Source: Polyangia bacterium
GTDB taxonomy: Bacteria; Myxococcota_A; Polyangia; Nannocystales; Nannocystaceae
DNA: 64,000 nucleotides
Direction of reading: 5' to 3'
NCBI GenBank assembly: GCA_030429545.1
Contig: JAUIFF010000018.1
Location: 117,405-181,404 of the forward strand
The number at the start of each line of letters is the position of its first letter. Within the stretch, counting starts at the first letter, position 1. The notes under the pieces are model-generated. The model searched no databases, was not told the origin of the DNA, and was given only the letters and a program-made list of their open reading frames with translations. The translations under genes and the position numbers were made by a program. Of the stretch, positions 26,825 through 35,716 are shown in pieces.

Positions 26825-27240
26825 GAACTTGAATCTCCTAGCTCGTCGCAGAGGCTGTTCGAGTCGTGCAGCGACTTTAGGCCAAAGATGGCGATTCGGG
26901 CAATGATCCCGACAATTTGCGGGTGCGGGCCTCACGCAGACTGGTTTATCCCCCGCCGAACCTAGTACTAACAATTTGAAATATAGATATTTTTTTATTT
27001 TCGGTAGCGCGTGGCACAGATTCGTGGATGCGCGGATCCCAAACACTGTCCCGGGGTTTTTTGGACCAACATGTGATCTTTTTTTCGCGGTCACATGGCC
27101 TACAAGAGGATCTCTCCGGCCGATCTCTCCGCACATTGACGGCCGGTGGGTCGGTTTGTGGGAAACCTCAGTCCCCTGTGGCCGACAACAGTGACCTGCG
27201 ATGACAGGTTCGGGCACGGGTCGCCGCTATTCTCCGCCGC
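26825..27240. other. Intergenic region with AT-rich tract and inverted repeat
   Basis: 416 bp between divergent genes. It contains the longest AT-rich stretch seen so far in the window (about 26967-27000), a good place for the lipoprotein promoter. It also contains a perfect 7-bp inverted repeat CATGTGA...TCACATG (27070-27097) with a 14-base T-rich spacer. No coding sequence or RNA gene could be recognised here. Confidence 0.5.
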
Positions 27241-29313
27241 ATGTCCGAGGCTCGAGATAAGTACATCGATGCGATCTTTTCCTCCCCGGAGGGGACCCGC
27301 GCTCTGCTGGTCGCCGGCTGCTGCGGCAACGTTGGCTTTGGCAAATTGGGGCAGCTGGCTCGCCTGCTCGTTCGCCACAACGTCCCTGTGATTGCGCTCG
27401 ACCTCTCGCCTGCTGTTTTGGACATCCCGGCGCGACTGACCAAGGCCTACGGCTCGCGGTTCTCGCCCGAGGAGGTCAAGGCCATCACCGACAACATCAC
27501 GGTGGTTCAGGGGACGCTCGACGACATCCCCAAGGCGCTGCGGATAGGTTTTGTGTTTGAGGCGATTCCCGAGCGGCTCGACCTCAAGCGCTCGTTTTAC
27601 ACAACGTTGCGTGCCCGCGACCCCGAGGCCTACATCTTTTCGGCGACCTCTGGGTTGACCACAAAGAAGTTGTTCGAGGGTCTCGCCGGCAGCGAGCGCT
27701 GCGGTGTGCTGCACCCGTTTTTCCCCCACCTCACCAACAAGCTGTGGGAGTTCCCCACCAAAGACGCCGTCACCGGGGCCGACACCATCAAGCTCATCGG
27801 CAAGTTCCTCGGGCGCCTCGGCATGAATGTGATTCGCGTGGCCGATGTCCCCAGCTTCGCCGCCGACCGGCTGTTTTGCGGGATGATGCTCGAGGCGGTG
27901 CGACTCCATGTCGACCTCGAACTCTCGCCAGCCCAGGTCGACGATGTTTGCAAACGCGTGCTCGGGACCTCGCCGTTTTTTGTCCACAACCTGATTCGCG
28001 GGGCCAACGGGCTGTCTGCCCACTGCATGCAGCTGATGCGCGAAGAGGCCGACTCGAGCATCTACGCTATTCCCGCTGCGTGGCAGCCCTACATCGACAA
28101 CCCCGACAAGAAGTGGCCGTACGAGCGCGGCAGTAAATGCCCGCCGGAGAAGTTCGACGAAGCCCGCGGGCGGATGCTGGGCATGATCTTTGCGCTCACC
28201 TCGTACATGGTCGAGCACGACATCGCCAGCCTCGATGCCATCAACCACCTGGCCGAAAAGGCACTCGCTTTTCGCCAGGGCCCGCCGGCGCTGATCGAAG
28301 AACTCGGGTTTGCAGCTGCACGTGACCTCGTTGCCAACTTCGCCAAGCGCGTGACCCTACCCGAGGTTGTGGCCCCGATAGGGCCGCTGACCGACGCCCG
28401 GGCCACCCGCGAAAACGGCTGGCAACGGATCTACGTCGATACCTCGGTGCACAACGGCGTGGGCCTTATCTCGCTCAAGCGCACTGCCATCAACCACACT
28501 TTTGTCGCCGAGCTCGATGCCGCCTACGAGTTGTTTCAAGCCGACGACAATGTCTCGGCGATCGTGATTGCACCCGATGGCACCTACAGCCGCGAGTTTG
28601 GCCACGGGGCCGACATGAACTGCTTTGTCCCGGTGCTCGGCAACCACGACGCGGCCCTCAAACTGATTCAGGGCTGGAAACGCACCATGCTCAAGCTGCG
28701 CCGCGGCAAGCCGACGGTGGCCGCCCTCGTCGGCCGAGTGCTCGGCGGCGGCCTCGAGTTTGCCACCAGCTGCCACGCCCGGATCGCCGCCGCGGGTACA
28801 CGCCTGGGTCAACCCGAACCTGTCGTTGGGGTCATCCCCGGGCTCGGCGGGTGCCACCAGATCCACCGCAGCTCGACCCCCGAAAGCTACGCACGGATCA
28901 ACGAGCTCCTACTCACCGGCCACACCTTTAAAGCCGAAGAGGCACAGACCTGGGGATTTGTCTCGCGCATTGTCCCGGTCGCCGAACTCCCCCGCGCGTC
29001 GATGGCGTTTGCCGCTGAGCTGGCGGCCTCGGGCACCCTACCCAACTTCCGCATGGGCCCGTCAACCGTCGAGGTCGATCGCAACGTCGACCCCTTGAGC
29101 GACCGCAAGGTCCCCCACGACGCCGACCTGCGCGACCTGCTTGCGCGTACCATTGCAGATACAAATGGTGTCAGCTTTGAGGAGGCCTCGGCCCTCGAAG
29201 AGCAACGCGCGGCGGAGAGCCTGTGCATGTCGACGAGCAAGATCGGAGTCAAGGCGATGATGCGTGGCAAACCACCGGCATTCGCCAATCCCTTGGTCGA
29301 CGCTGCCAGCTAG
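27241..29313 (+). CDS. 3-hydroxyacyl-CoA dehydrogenase / enoyl-CoA hydratase fusion
   Basis: 690-residue bifunctional beta-oxidation-type protein with domain order reversed relative to FadB. Residues about 15-210 are an NAD-binding dehydrogenase half (ALLVAGCCGNVGFGKLG, FVFEAIPERLDLKR, FSATSGLTTKKL, GVLHPFFPHLTNKLWEF); residues about 210-380 are the C-terminal helical dehydrogenase domain (SFAADRLFCGMMLEAVRL). From about residue 400 a crotonase fold follows: GVGLISLKR, FGHGADMNCF (oxyanion/acyl-CoA site), LVGRVLGGGLEFATSCHARIA, LGQPEPVVGVIPGLGG, with Glu residues consistent with hydration. It acts in fatty acid or aromatic acyl-CoA degradation. Stand-alone gene ending in a strong terminator. 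Confidence 0.92.
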   Translation: MSEARDKYIDAIFSSPEGTRALLVAGCCGNVGFGKLGQLARLLVRHNVPVIALDLSPAVLDIPARLTKAYGSRFSPEEVKAITDNITVVQGTLDDIPKALRIGFVFEAIPERLDLKRSFYTTLRARDPEAYIFSATSGLTTKKLFEGLAGSERCGVLHPFFPHLTNKLWEFPTKDAVTGADTIKLIGKFLGRLGMNVIRVADVPSFAADRLFCGMMLEAVRLHVDLELSPAQVDDVCKRVLGTSPFFVHNLIRGANGLSAHCMQLMREEADSSIYAIPAAWQPYIDNPDKKWPYERGSKCPPEKFDEARGRMLGMIFALTSYMVEHDIASLDAINHLAEKALAFRQGPPALIEELGFAAARDLVANFAKRVTLPEVVAPIGPLTDARATRENGWQRIYVDTSVHNGVGLISLKRTAINHTFVAELDAAYELFQADDNVSAIVIAPDGTYSREFGHGADMNCFVPVLGNHDAALKLIQGWKRTMLKLRRGKPTVAALVGRVLGGGLEFATSCHARIAAAGTRLGQPEPVVGVIPGLGGCHQIHRSSTPESYARINELLLTGHTFKAEEAQTWGFVSRIVPVAELPRASMAFAAELAASGTLPNFRMGPSTVEVDRNVDPLSDRKVPHDADLRDLLARTIADTNGVSFEEASALEEQRAAESLCMSTSKIGVKAMMRGKPPAFANPLVDAAS

Positions 29314-29336
29314 CCCGCGGTTTGAACCAACGACAA

Positions 29337-29359
29337 AGCCCTGCCTCGGCAGGGTTTTT
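29337..29359 (+). terminator. Intrinsic terminator after the acyl-CoA dehydrogenase/hydratase gene
   Basis: A perfect 6-bp stem CCCTGC/GCAGGG with loop CTCG (29339-29354) is followed by TTTTT. It starts about 25 bp after the stop codon. Confidence 0.85.
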
Positions 29360-29370
29360 GTTTGCCCGGA

Positions 29371-29420
29371 ATCAGGCCGTATCAGGTCGTATCAGGCCGT
29401 ATCAGGCCGTATCAGGCCGT
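29371..29420. repeat. Tandem 10-bp repeat, five copies
   Basis: The decamer ATCAGGCCGT occurs five times head to tail (one copy has a single C-to-T change, ATCAGGTCGT). The array lies between the terminator and the 3' end of the convergent lipoprotein gene. Near-identity suggests recent slippage. Confidence 0.95.
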
Positions 29421-29422
29421 TA

Positions 29423-29944
29423 TTAGGGCGAAGTTGGAAAGTTCGACAACACCTGTAACTCGTAGGTCTGCGTGAGCGCTTCGCCCTCGGCCGGGGTCAG
29501 AGTTGCCTCGATCGTCACCGGCAGGTTGTGGATCTCATTCGGGTCAGCGAGCGCATCCGGGGCCAGCACCGCGACATAAAAATACTCGTAGGAGCCATCG
29601 TCTTTGACGGTGAACGGAATCGGGAAGCCCTGCACCCGGGCGAACACCCCCGAGTTATTTGCATAGCCATCGATTTCGATGGTGACATCGAGCTCGGGCG
29701 CGTCGGGGTGGCCAAACTGGGTGGGGTTGTCGGGCAACACAAATCCGCCGCCCCGCACAGCAATTGGGAACATGTAAGCCCCCTGCCCGCCCAACACCAA
29801 TCGCAGGCGGGTACCACCGGCGAGCCCCTGCCACATCGACTCGCCCTGCCCGAGCTCAAAATACGGGTCGACCGGTTCTTCGCAGCCCGCCACAGGCCCC
29901 CCAAGGGCCAGGGCCGCGACCAACAGTTTGGCTACTTTGCACAT
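29423..29944 (-). CDS. Small lipoprotein of unknown function
   Basis: 173 residues from ATG 29944. The signal peptide ends in the lipobox ALGGPVAGC. The mature protein is rich in beta-strand patterns (LRLVLGGQGAYMFPIAVRGGGF, DVTIEIDGYANNSGVFARV, VTIEATLTPAEGEALTQTY), which suggests a beta-sandwich domain. I do not recognise the family. The start codon overlaps the 3' end of the upstream gene by 13 bp, so the two form an operon. The iterated word TGCACATACA covers its start codon (29938-29947). Its stop codon lies 3 bp from the 10-bp tandem array. Confidence 0.8.
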   Translation of the reverse strand: MCKVAKLLVAALALGGPVAGCEEPVDPYFELGQGESMWQGLAGGTRLRLVLGGQGAYMFPIAVRGGGFVLPDNPTQFGHPDAPELDVTIEIDGYANNSGVFARVQGFPIPFTVKDDGSYEYFYVAVLAPDALADPNEIHNLPVTIEATLTPAEGEALTQTYELQVLSNFPTSP

Positions 29945-30888
29945 ACAAAGGCTCCCGGGCCCCCCGTCTGCATCAACACATCGTCACCACCACTGGCGGC
30001 AAACGTCGGGCCCATATCGAGGTAGTCGTGGCGGTGCCAAAAATCGCGGGGATCGACCTCAACCGCGAGCGCGCGCGGGCTGTCCTCGGCCGCCTTGGTC
30101 ACCGCGATCGGAGTGTCGACCGAGTCGCCGCGCAACAAAAAGTGCAACACCAAGTGATCGCCGCGTTGGCGGTAGGTCAGCGCCTCGGTTGTCCACTCGT
30201 CGTAGTCGCCGCGGTGAAACCACCCAACCCCGCGACCATCGATGGTTTGCGGCTGCAACTGATAGATCGCAAACCCCATGCCACCGGTTTTGTAGCGAAT
30301 CTCTTCGCCCCACAGCCGACCACCCAAGCCAGCGTCGGCAGCCGTGGGTTCGGCTTGGGCCGGTGGCGGACAGACCTGTGCATGGCCCTGGCGCTCAACC
30401 CTAAAGTAGCTCTGGGGCTCCCCTTGGGCCCGCGGATCGGTTTGTAGGTCGAGCCACACTTTTCCGTTGTCACCGCGGATCGCAAACTCAATGTCGCGGT
30501 GTTGCTCGCCGGTTTTGCGAAAGGTCAACGTGAGCCGGTCGCCGGTTGCCCGGTAGCGAAAGCTGTGGGTGTTGGTCAAACCGACCCGGCCGTAACGAAA
30601 GATGCCGTGGCCATTGCCATGGAAATAGTAGAACTCGATCGGGTCGCCCTCGGCATGGGCCGGTGCCCGCTGCCACAGCCCGACAATCGGATGGGGCGAC
30701 GCCCGGCGGTGGATCGCCATCGGCGTCGGGGCCTGGTGTGACTGGGCGCAGCTGACCACCTTGGTCTCATCGGGTTGTGTCTCCGAGGACATCATCACAA
30801 CCCCGGTGAGCGCGGCGATCAAATAGCCGGCGAGCAGTAGCGGGACGAGGGGCGAAGGCGGCTGGGAGTGTGGAACCGGTAACTTCAT
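29932..30888 (-). CDS. Membrane-anchored or exported protein of unknown function
   Basis: 318 residues from ATG 30888, with GGAG nine bases upstream. The N terminus has a hydrophobic helix (LVPLLLAGYLIAALTGVVMM) that could be an uncleaved anchor or signal. The exported part has two similar beta-rich halves, each with a short G-x-W-x-R opening and a YR-x-x-GD/RGD-H/R turn (HPIVGLWQRAP ... FRYRATGDRLTLTF, and GRGVGWFHRG ... TYRQRGDHLVLHF), which suggests an internal duplication of a lipocalin-like or small beta-barrel unit. I cannot name the family. It is the first gene of a two-gene operon with the lipoprotein downstream. Confidence 0.78.
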   Translation of the reverse strand: MKLPVPHSQPPSPLVPLLLAGYLIAALTGVVMMSSETQPDETKVVSCAQSHQAPTPMAIHRRASPHPIVGLWQRAPAHAEGDPIEFYYFHGNGHGIFRYGRVGLTNTHSFRYRATGDRLTLTFRKTGEQHRDIEFAIRGDNGKVWLDLQTDPRAQGEPQSYFRVERQGHAQVCPPPAQAEPTAADAGLGGRLWGEEIRYKTGGMGFAIYQLQPQTIDGRGVGWFHRGDYDEWTTEALTYRQRGDHLVLHFLLRGDSVDTPIAVTKAAEDSPRALAVEVDPRDFWHRHDYLDMGPTFAASGGDDVLMQTGGPGAFVCAK

Positions 30889-31072
30889 CGAGGATCTCCA
30901 CGCCCGGCGGGCGTTGCCTACGAGTGTTACGGAAGTCGCCGGCGACGAAAAGATCAAAATCCCGCGCGCGCCCAGGTTTACGGGAGCAAATCCCCGGCTC
31001 GAGCCCCCAAACCCAAGACCTTTGGCAATTTAGGACTTGCCGGCCACCCCTCGCCCGGGTGAAACCACCGAC

Positions 31073-31645
31073 GTGACGCTCCTACTCGCCTCTGCTTCGC
31101 CACGGCGCCGCGACTTGCTGGCGAGTTCGGGTATCGCGCTGGTTGTCCACCCGGTCGCCTGCGACGAAACCTGGCAACTGTGGGAGGAGCCGGTCGCGTA
31201 CACCCGACGTCTCGCCGGCGAAAAAGCCTCACTCGCGCGTGCGGGCAACCCCGACCATCGCGGGCCCATATTGGCGGCCGACACCACGGTGTGGCGGGAC
31301 GGCGGCCCCCCACTCGGCAAACCCCGCGACCGCGCCCATGCCCGGGCCATGCTCACCGATCTCACCCGCGGACAGCCGCACAATGTCACCACCGCATTTT
31401 GCCTGCTCCCCGGCCCCGCTGCCCCCGCAATAGTTGAACATACAACCACACGGGTGTGGATGCGCCGGCTGACCGCGGGCGAGCGCGAGGACTACCTCGA
31501 TACCAACGAGTGGCAAGGCAAGGCTGGCGGCTACGCGATCCAGGGCTATGCCGGCGGCTTTGTCACCCGCATCGAGGGCTCGTACTCTGGGGTTGTCGGC
31601 CTCCCGGTCGCCCAAGTCGTCGAAGCCCTGGCGCGAGCCAGCTAA
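31073..31645 (+). CDS. maf: Maf-family nucleotide pyrophosphatase
   Basis: Septum-formation-inhibitor family nucleoside triphosphate pyrophosphatase hydrolysing modified or canonical pyrimidine nucleotides. I chose GTG 31073 because it starts just before LLLASASPRRRDLLAS; a TTG at 31037 is also in frame. Further motifs: catalytic ILAADTTVW, the segment LGKPRDRAHARAML, LDTNEWQGKAGGYAIQGYAG and SYSGVVGLPV. Length of about 190 residues is normal. It is followed 50 bp later by yggS in the same direction, with an iterated TGTATCTGCA word (31659) in the gap. Confidence 0.93.
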   Translation: MTLLLASASPRRRDLLASSGIALVVHPVACDETWQLWEEPVAYTRRLAGEKASLARAGNPDHRGPILAADTTVWRDGGPPLGKPRDRAHARAMLTDLTRGQPHNVTTAFCLLPGPAAPAIVEHTTTRVWMRRLTAGEREDYLDTNEWQGKAGGYAIQGYAGGFVTRIEGSYSGVVGLPVAQVVEALARAS

Positions 31646-31695
31646 CCCTAGACTTTCATGTATCTGCATACATACCGCACCTACGAGAGCCCCCC

Positions 31696-32376
31696 ATGAG
31701 CGCGAGCAAGCTCCAAGCCATCCACACACGCATCCAAGCCGCACTTGCGCGCCGTGGCCCTGGCCCTGGTGTCCGCCTGATCGGCGTGAGTAAGCGCCAC
31801 CCTGTATCGGCGATCGAGGCGTTTGCCGCCGTCGGCCTGCGGGACTTTGGCGAAAACTACGCCCAGGAATTTCGTGACAAGTACCGCGACTGCCAAGCGC
31901 CCGACCTGCGTTGGCACTTTATCGGCCACTTGCAGTCCAACAAACTCAAGTACGTGGTTGGCAAGGCACTGATCCACACGCTCGATCGGCCGTCGTTGCT
32001 CACCGCACTCCAGGCCCGGGCCGCCCGCGAACAACTCGTCCAAGACGTTCTTGTCGAGGTTTCGCTGGTCCCCGAGGCCAACAAGGCAGGGATTGCGCCC
32101 GACCGGGTCGGCGACCTGTTAGATCTTGTGGGCGAGCAAGCAAACGTGCGCTGTCGCGGATTGATGGCGATTCCACCGGCCGGGAGCGCCGAACAAACCC
32201 GCCCGCATTTTGCCGCGCTTCGCCGCCTGCGTGATGCGTTGGCCAAAAAACCGCGACCCGGGGTCCAACTCGAACACCTCTCCATGGGCATGAGCAGTGA
32301 TTTTGAAGTCGCCATCGAAGAAGGTGCGACCCTGGTGCGGGTGGGAACCGCCCTATTTGGTCCAAGGCCGAGGTGA
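31696..32376 (+). CDS. yggS: YggS/PROSC-family PLP homeostasis protein
   Basis: Alanine-racemase-like single-domain pyridoxal-phosphate-binding protein of 226 residues. Start ATG 31696. The PLP lysine lies in LIGVSKRHP. Other family blocks: DFGENYAQEF, WHFIGHLQSNKLKYVV, VSLVPEANKAGI, RGLMAIPP, and the phosphate-binding LSMGMSSDFEVAIEEGATLVRVGTALFG. It regulates free PLP and amino acid balance. Confidence 0.95.
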   Translation: MSASKLQAIHTRIQAALARRGPGPGVRLIGVSKRHPVSAIEAFAAVGLRDFGENYAQEFRDKYRDCQAPDLRWHFIGHLQSNKLKYVVGKALIHTLDRPSLLTALQARAAREQLVQDVLVEVSLVPEANKAGIAPDRVGDLLDLVGEQANVRCRGLMAIPPAGSAEQTRPHFAALRRLRDALAKKPRPGVQLEHLSMGMSSDFEVAIEEGATLVRVGTALFGPRPR

Positions 32377-32450
32377 GCCCGCGCGCCCCGCCACTGATGC
32401 GTTGGCGATAGCAGTTGTCACGCGTTGGAGACCGGTGATACGAGCATGAT

Positions 32451-33722
32451 GTGGCCAGCGACGTTGGCAACCGGGCACCGCTCAAAATTAACTTCGATCG
32501 CGACCATGTGATCGAAGCGACGCCGCGGGATACGGTTGCCAGTGCGATGCTGCGTGCCGGCCACGTCGCCTGCACCCGCAGTCCCAAGTACCGCCGTGTA
32601 CGCGGGCCCTACTGCCTGCTCGGCGACTGCGGCACCTGCCAACTGCGAATCGACGGCCACCCCAACATACGTGCATGCACAACCATTGTCCGCGACGGCA
32701 TGGAGGTCGCCAGCCAAAACACATTTGGGCCCCCGGGCGTCGACCCGACCGGACTTATCGACCATGTGTTTAGCGACGGCATCGACCACCACCACATGAT
32801 GGTCAAACCGCGGATTCTCAACCAGCTGATGCAGGTTACCGCCCGCTCGCTCACCGGGTTTGGCACCCTCCCCGATGTCACCATCGAGGCCACGCCTACC
32901 CACCGGCAGCTGCGGCCCGACGTCCTCGTGATCGGTGCCGGTACCAGCGGCCGGCTCATCGCCCATGCGCTCGAAGCTCGCGGCATCAATGTACACACAT
33001 ACGATCGCCGCGACCGGCTGGCCCTTGAAGTGTGGTCGCAGCAGCCGTTGCCAAAGCATCTCGAACTCGAGATGGGGGTGATTGGCGCCTATCCAAGCGA
33101 AGGCAACGGCGGTCGGGTGGTTGCCGCAAGCTCGCCCTGTGGCGAAGACCAACGCCTCCACAGTATTTATCCGCGCCATATCGTCCTCGCGCTCGGTAGC
33201 CGCCAGCCGACCATGCTACTGCCCCGCAATGATCTCCCGGGTGTGGTCGCTGCCCGCGGGCTCCTACACATGCTCCAACGGACAGGTAAGAAGTTAGCTG
33301 CGCCCGTCGTTGTGATCACCCGCGACCCGGCGGGCGAGCGGCTCGCAACAAGGTTGCAGGAGCATGTTTCGCAGCCGCTGAAAGTGATTGCCCACACCGA
33401 TGTGCGCGAGCTTGTCGGCAGCGATCGGGTGCGGGCTGTGGTCACCGCGACCGGCCGGTTTGACTGTGAGTTTGTCGCCCTCGCGCCCACGCCAGCCCCC
33501 GCCCATGAGCTCGCGGTGATGGCCGGGGCCGCGGTCGCGTTCGACGGCCGTGGGTTTGCCCCGCTCACCGACGACACCGGTCGCTGCCAAACCACTTCAC
33601 CCGTCCCCTGGGACCTGTGGGCAAGCGGATCGCTGCGGGGGGTTGCTGACGATCACAGCGACCAAGCCAGGCAACTTGTAGAGGCAATTACTGCGGACAT
33701 TGGAGCGGCGGGTGCAACCTAA
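32451..33722 (+). CDS. [2Fe-2S]/FAD-NAD oxidoreductase, SoxA/HcnAB-like fused subunit
   Basis: 423 residues. The N terminus (about 1-95) is a plant-type [2Fe-2S] domain with cysteines in YCLLGDCGTCQLRIDGHPNIRAC spaced as in HcnA and the N-terminal domain of sarcosine oxidase alpha. From about residue 160 comes a Rossmann dinucleotide-binding domain (DVLVIGAGTSGRLIAHALEA) and the block NDLPGVVAARGLLHML. The protein is much shorter than SoxA and lacks the C-terminal BFD domain of HcnB, which is supplied by the next gene. The heteromeric complex with the downstream BFD protein and DAO-type flavoprotein would oxidise an amine, imino acid or D-amino acid and pass electrons onward. The substrate is unknown. 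Confidence 0.87.
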   Translation: MASDVGNRAPLKINFDRDHVIEATPRDTVASAMLRAGHVACTRSPKYRRVRGPYCLLGDCGTCQLRIDGHPNIRACTTIVRDGMEVASQNTFGPPGVDPTGLIDHVFSDGIDHHHMMVKPRILNQLMQVTARSLTGFGTLPDVTIEATPTHRQLRPDVLVIGAGTSGRLIAHALEARGINVHTYDRRDRLALEVWSQQPLPKHLELEMGVIGAYPSEGNGGRVVAASSPCGEDQRLHSIYPRHIVLALGSRQPTMLLPRNDLPGVVAARGLLHMLQRTGKKLAAPVVVITRDPAGERLATRLQEHVSQPLKVIAHTDVRELVGSDRVRAVVTATGRFDCEFVALAPTPAPAHELAVMAGAAVAFDGRGFAPLTDDTGRCQTTSPVPWDLWASGSLRGVADDHSDQARQLVEAITADIGAAGAT

Positions 33723-33845
33723 GAAACCACCGACTCCGTGGTTGACGGCCTGCCCTGTGCCGGGTTGGACCCGTGTGTCTACCCAACCGCAAGCCTGCAT
33801 ACTCACGCGCTCCATGCATGCACACAAAAATTTCGGAGGGCTGCG

Positions 33846-34157
33846 ATGAAACGTCCACCCCGCGTGTTTGTGTGCCGCTGCGAAGATGTCACCAAATCCG
33901 AGGTCGAGCATGCACTCGCCCTGGGCCTGCAGCGAATCGAGGAAATCAAACGCTACACCGGCCTCGGCACCGGCCCCTGCCAGGGGCGCGAATGTATGGC
34001 CCCGTTGGTCCAAATCCTGCTCGAGGCCGGGCAACTCAAACCCGAGCGGGCCCAACCGTTTACCCCGCGACCACCGCTCGAACCGGTGAGTTTTGGAACG
34101 CTTGCATCTACACCCGATCCGGCGGATCCGGGCCACCCAGGAGAGCGCGATGGCTAG
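33846..34157 (+). CDS. BFD-like [2Fe-2S]-binding small subunit
   Basis: 103 residues with an excellent Shine-Dalgarno (CGGAGG, eight bases before ATG 33846). The four cluster ligands are visible in FVCRCEDV and GTGPCQGRECMAPL, the pattern of bacterioferritin-associated-ferredoxin domains, here found alone rather than fused to the HcnB-type oxidoreductase. A Pro-rich tail follows. The stop overlaps the start of the next gene by 8 bp. It probably shuttles electrons between the two flavoprotein subunits. Confidence 0.88.
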   Translation: MKRPPRVFVCRCEDVTKSEVEHALALGLQRIEEIKRYTGLGTGPCQGRECMAPLVQILLEAGQLKPERAQPFTPRPPLEPVSFGTLASTPDPADPGHPGERDG

Positions 34158-35349
34158 CCGCCCGCCCCCGGGGAGTGCAACCGTCAAGTTGCCCGACAAG
34201 GTCGATATTGCAATCGTCGGCGGCGGAATTATGGGCCTGTCGACCGCCTATCACCTGGCCCGGCACAGCAAGCTCAAGGTTGTGGTGATCGAGCGTAGTT
34301 ACCTTGTCAGCGGCGCCTCGGGTCGCAACGGCGGGGGCCTGCGGATGCAATGGGGCGACCCCGGCAATGTCGCGCTGATGATGGAGAGCATCGACCTATG
34401 CCGCACACTCGCCCAGGAGTTGGGCATCAACCTGTGGTTTCGCCAGGGTGGCTATCTGTTTTTGGCGCGCAGCCCCGTGGGTGAGGCCAGGCTCCAACGC
34501 AACGCCGCGCTCCACCGCCAGGTCGGTGCGCCGACCCGCCTGTTGAGTGCACGCGAGGCCCGGGACATTGTCCCGGAGCTCGACACCTCCGATGTGCTTG
34601 CAGCTACATACAATCCCGACGACGGCGTGGTGTTTCCCTGGCCGTTTGTCTGGGGCTATGCCGCCCGCGCCCAACAGCTCGGCGTGCCGGTGCGTACCCA
34701 CACCGAAGTCGAGCGCCTGCTACCCAAGGGCGACGGGTTTGAGCTGGTGCTCAGCGACGGCCACCGGCTGGTGGCACCGCGGGTGGTCAACGCCACCGGG
34801 GCCTGGTCGAACCTACTCAATCGCCAGCTCGGGTTTACCACTCCCAACGAGCCCCACCGCCACGAGATTCTCTCGTCGGAACCCCTCAAACCATTTTTAG
34901 ACCCGCTGGTTGTCGACCTCAGCTCCGGGCTCTACTTTTCGCAATCGACCCGCGGCGAGCTGGTTACCGGGGTCTCGCTACCGCCGGCCAGTGGCTACGA
35001 CGACACGTCGCTGTCGCTGCACTCGAGCCTGCGATTTTTGGGCCATGTCAGTCGTTGCCTATGCAAAGTTTTGCCGGTCGCGCGGCACATGAAAATCCTG
35101 CGCCAGTGGGCCGGCCCCTACGACCTCACTCCCGACGGCGACGCGATTGTCGGGCCGAGCCCTGGCCACCCCGGGCTGATTCAGCTGTGCGGATTTACCG
35201 GGCACGGGTTTATGATGGCGCCCGCCGTCGGGCGCATGCTGGCGAAATGGCTCGCCGACCAAACCCCACATCCCATGCTCGAGCGCTGGGACCCAAGCCG
35301 TTTTGCCCGGGGCCTGTCGCAGCGCTACGAAGACATGAGTATTGGCTAA
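34150..35349 (+). CDS. FAD-dependent oxidoreductase (DAO superfamily, SoxB/HcnC-like)
   Basis: 399 residues from ATG 34150, with AGGAGA just upstream. The ADP-binding fold VDIAIVGGGIMGLSTAYHLAR is followed by a conserved Glu-Arg (VIERSYLVSGASGRNGGGLR), typical of sarcosine oxidase beta, glycine oxidase and D-amino-acid dehydrogenases. The C-terminal signature DGDAIVGPSPGHPGLIQLCGFTGHGFMMAPAVG contacts the flavin. It should be the substrate-oxidising subunit of the three-gene complex. Candidate substrates include sarcosine, glycine, proline, hydroxyproline or opines; the sequence alone does not decide. Confidence 0.92.
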   Translation: MASRPPPGSATVKLPDKVDIAIVGGGIMGLSTAYHLARHSKLKVVVIERSYLVSGASGRNGGGLRMQWGDPGNVALMMESIDLCRTLAQELGINLWFRQGGYLFLARSPVGEARLQRNAALHRQVGAPTRLLSAREARDIVPELDTSDVLAATYNPDDGVVFPWPFVWGYAARAQQLGVPVRTHTEVERLLPKGDGFELVLSDGHRLVAPRVVNATGAWSNLLNRQLGFTTPNEPHRHEILSSEPLKPFLDPLVVDLSSGLYFSQSTRGELVTGVSLPPASGYDDTSLSLHSSLRFLGHVSRCLCKVLPVARHMKILRQWAGPYDLTPDGDAIVGPSPGHPGLIQLCGFTGHGFMMAPAVGRMLAKWLADQTPHPMLERWDPSRFARGLSQRYEDMSIG

Positions 35350-35383
35350 ACACCCGCAGGTGGCGATTTGCTAAACTCGCCCG

Positions 35384-35704
35384 GTGCGGGTGCTGCTTCG
35401 TTGGCTTTGGTACACACTCGCCGGCTTCGTCATTTTGTTGGCGATGACCGGGGGTGGTGATGTCGGCAGCGACGACCCCAAACGCGAACACTGGCGCTCG
35501 ATCCTACTGACGTTCGCCGGGCTCATCACCATGCTCGTAGGCCTGGGCGCCTATCTCATCGCCCAGGGAGGTGGCGACTTTGGTGTGCCCTGGCCGGCGA
35601 TTGCCGCCCCAAGCTGGTTTATCTCGGGGTGCCTGACGATTGCAGCTTGGCTGAGTATCGCCCGTGACCTTCGCCGCGAAAAGCATCCCACCCGCTACCT
35701 GTAG
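35384..35704 (+). CDS. Small three-helix membrane protein, hypothetical
   Basis: 106 residues from GTG 35384; the start is uncertain, because no strong Shine-Dalgarno is visible. Three hydrophobic segments are clear: LWYTLAGFVILLAMT, ILLTFAGLITMLVGLGAYLIA and APSWFISGCLTIAAWLSIA, with a charged C terminus (RDLRREKHPTRYL). It lies 34 bp after the flavoprotein gene and ends 12 bp before the convergent FIST gene. I do not recognise a family. Confidence 0.6.
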   Translation: MRVLLRWLWYTLAGFVILLAMTGGGDVGSDDPKREHWRSILLTFAGLITMLVGLGAYLIAQGGGDFGVPWPAIAAPSWFISGCLTIAAWLSIARDLRREKHPTRYL

Positions 35705-35716
35705 ACGAGCCGGAGG

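Noticed and set aside
27070..27097. CRP/FNR-type operator (TGTGA...TCACA)
   Set aside because: The half-sites are 14-16 bp apart instead of 6, so it does not fit a CRP site; listed only as an inverted repeat.
32451..35349. Hydrogen cyanide synthase hcnABC
   Set aside because: Subunit composition differs (A-B fusion, separate BFD) and the same folds occur in sarcosine, proline, hydroxyproline and opine dehydrogenases; nothing specific to glycine-to-cyanide oxidation is visible.
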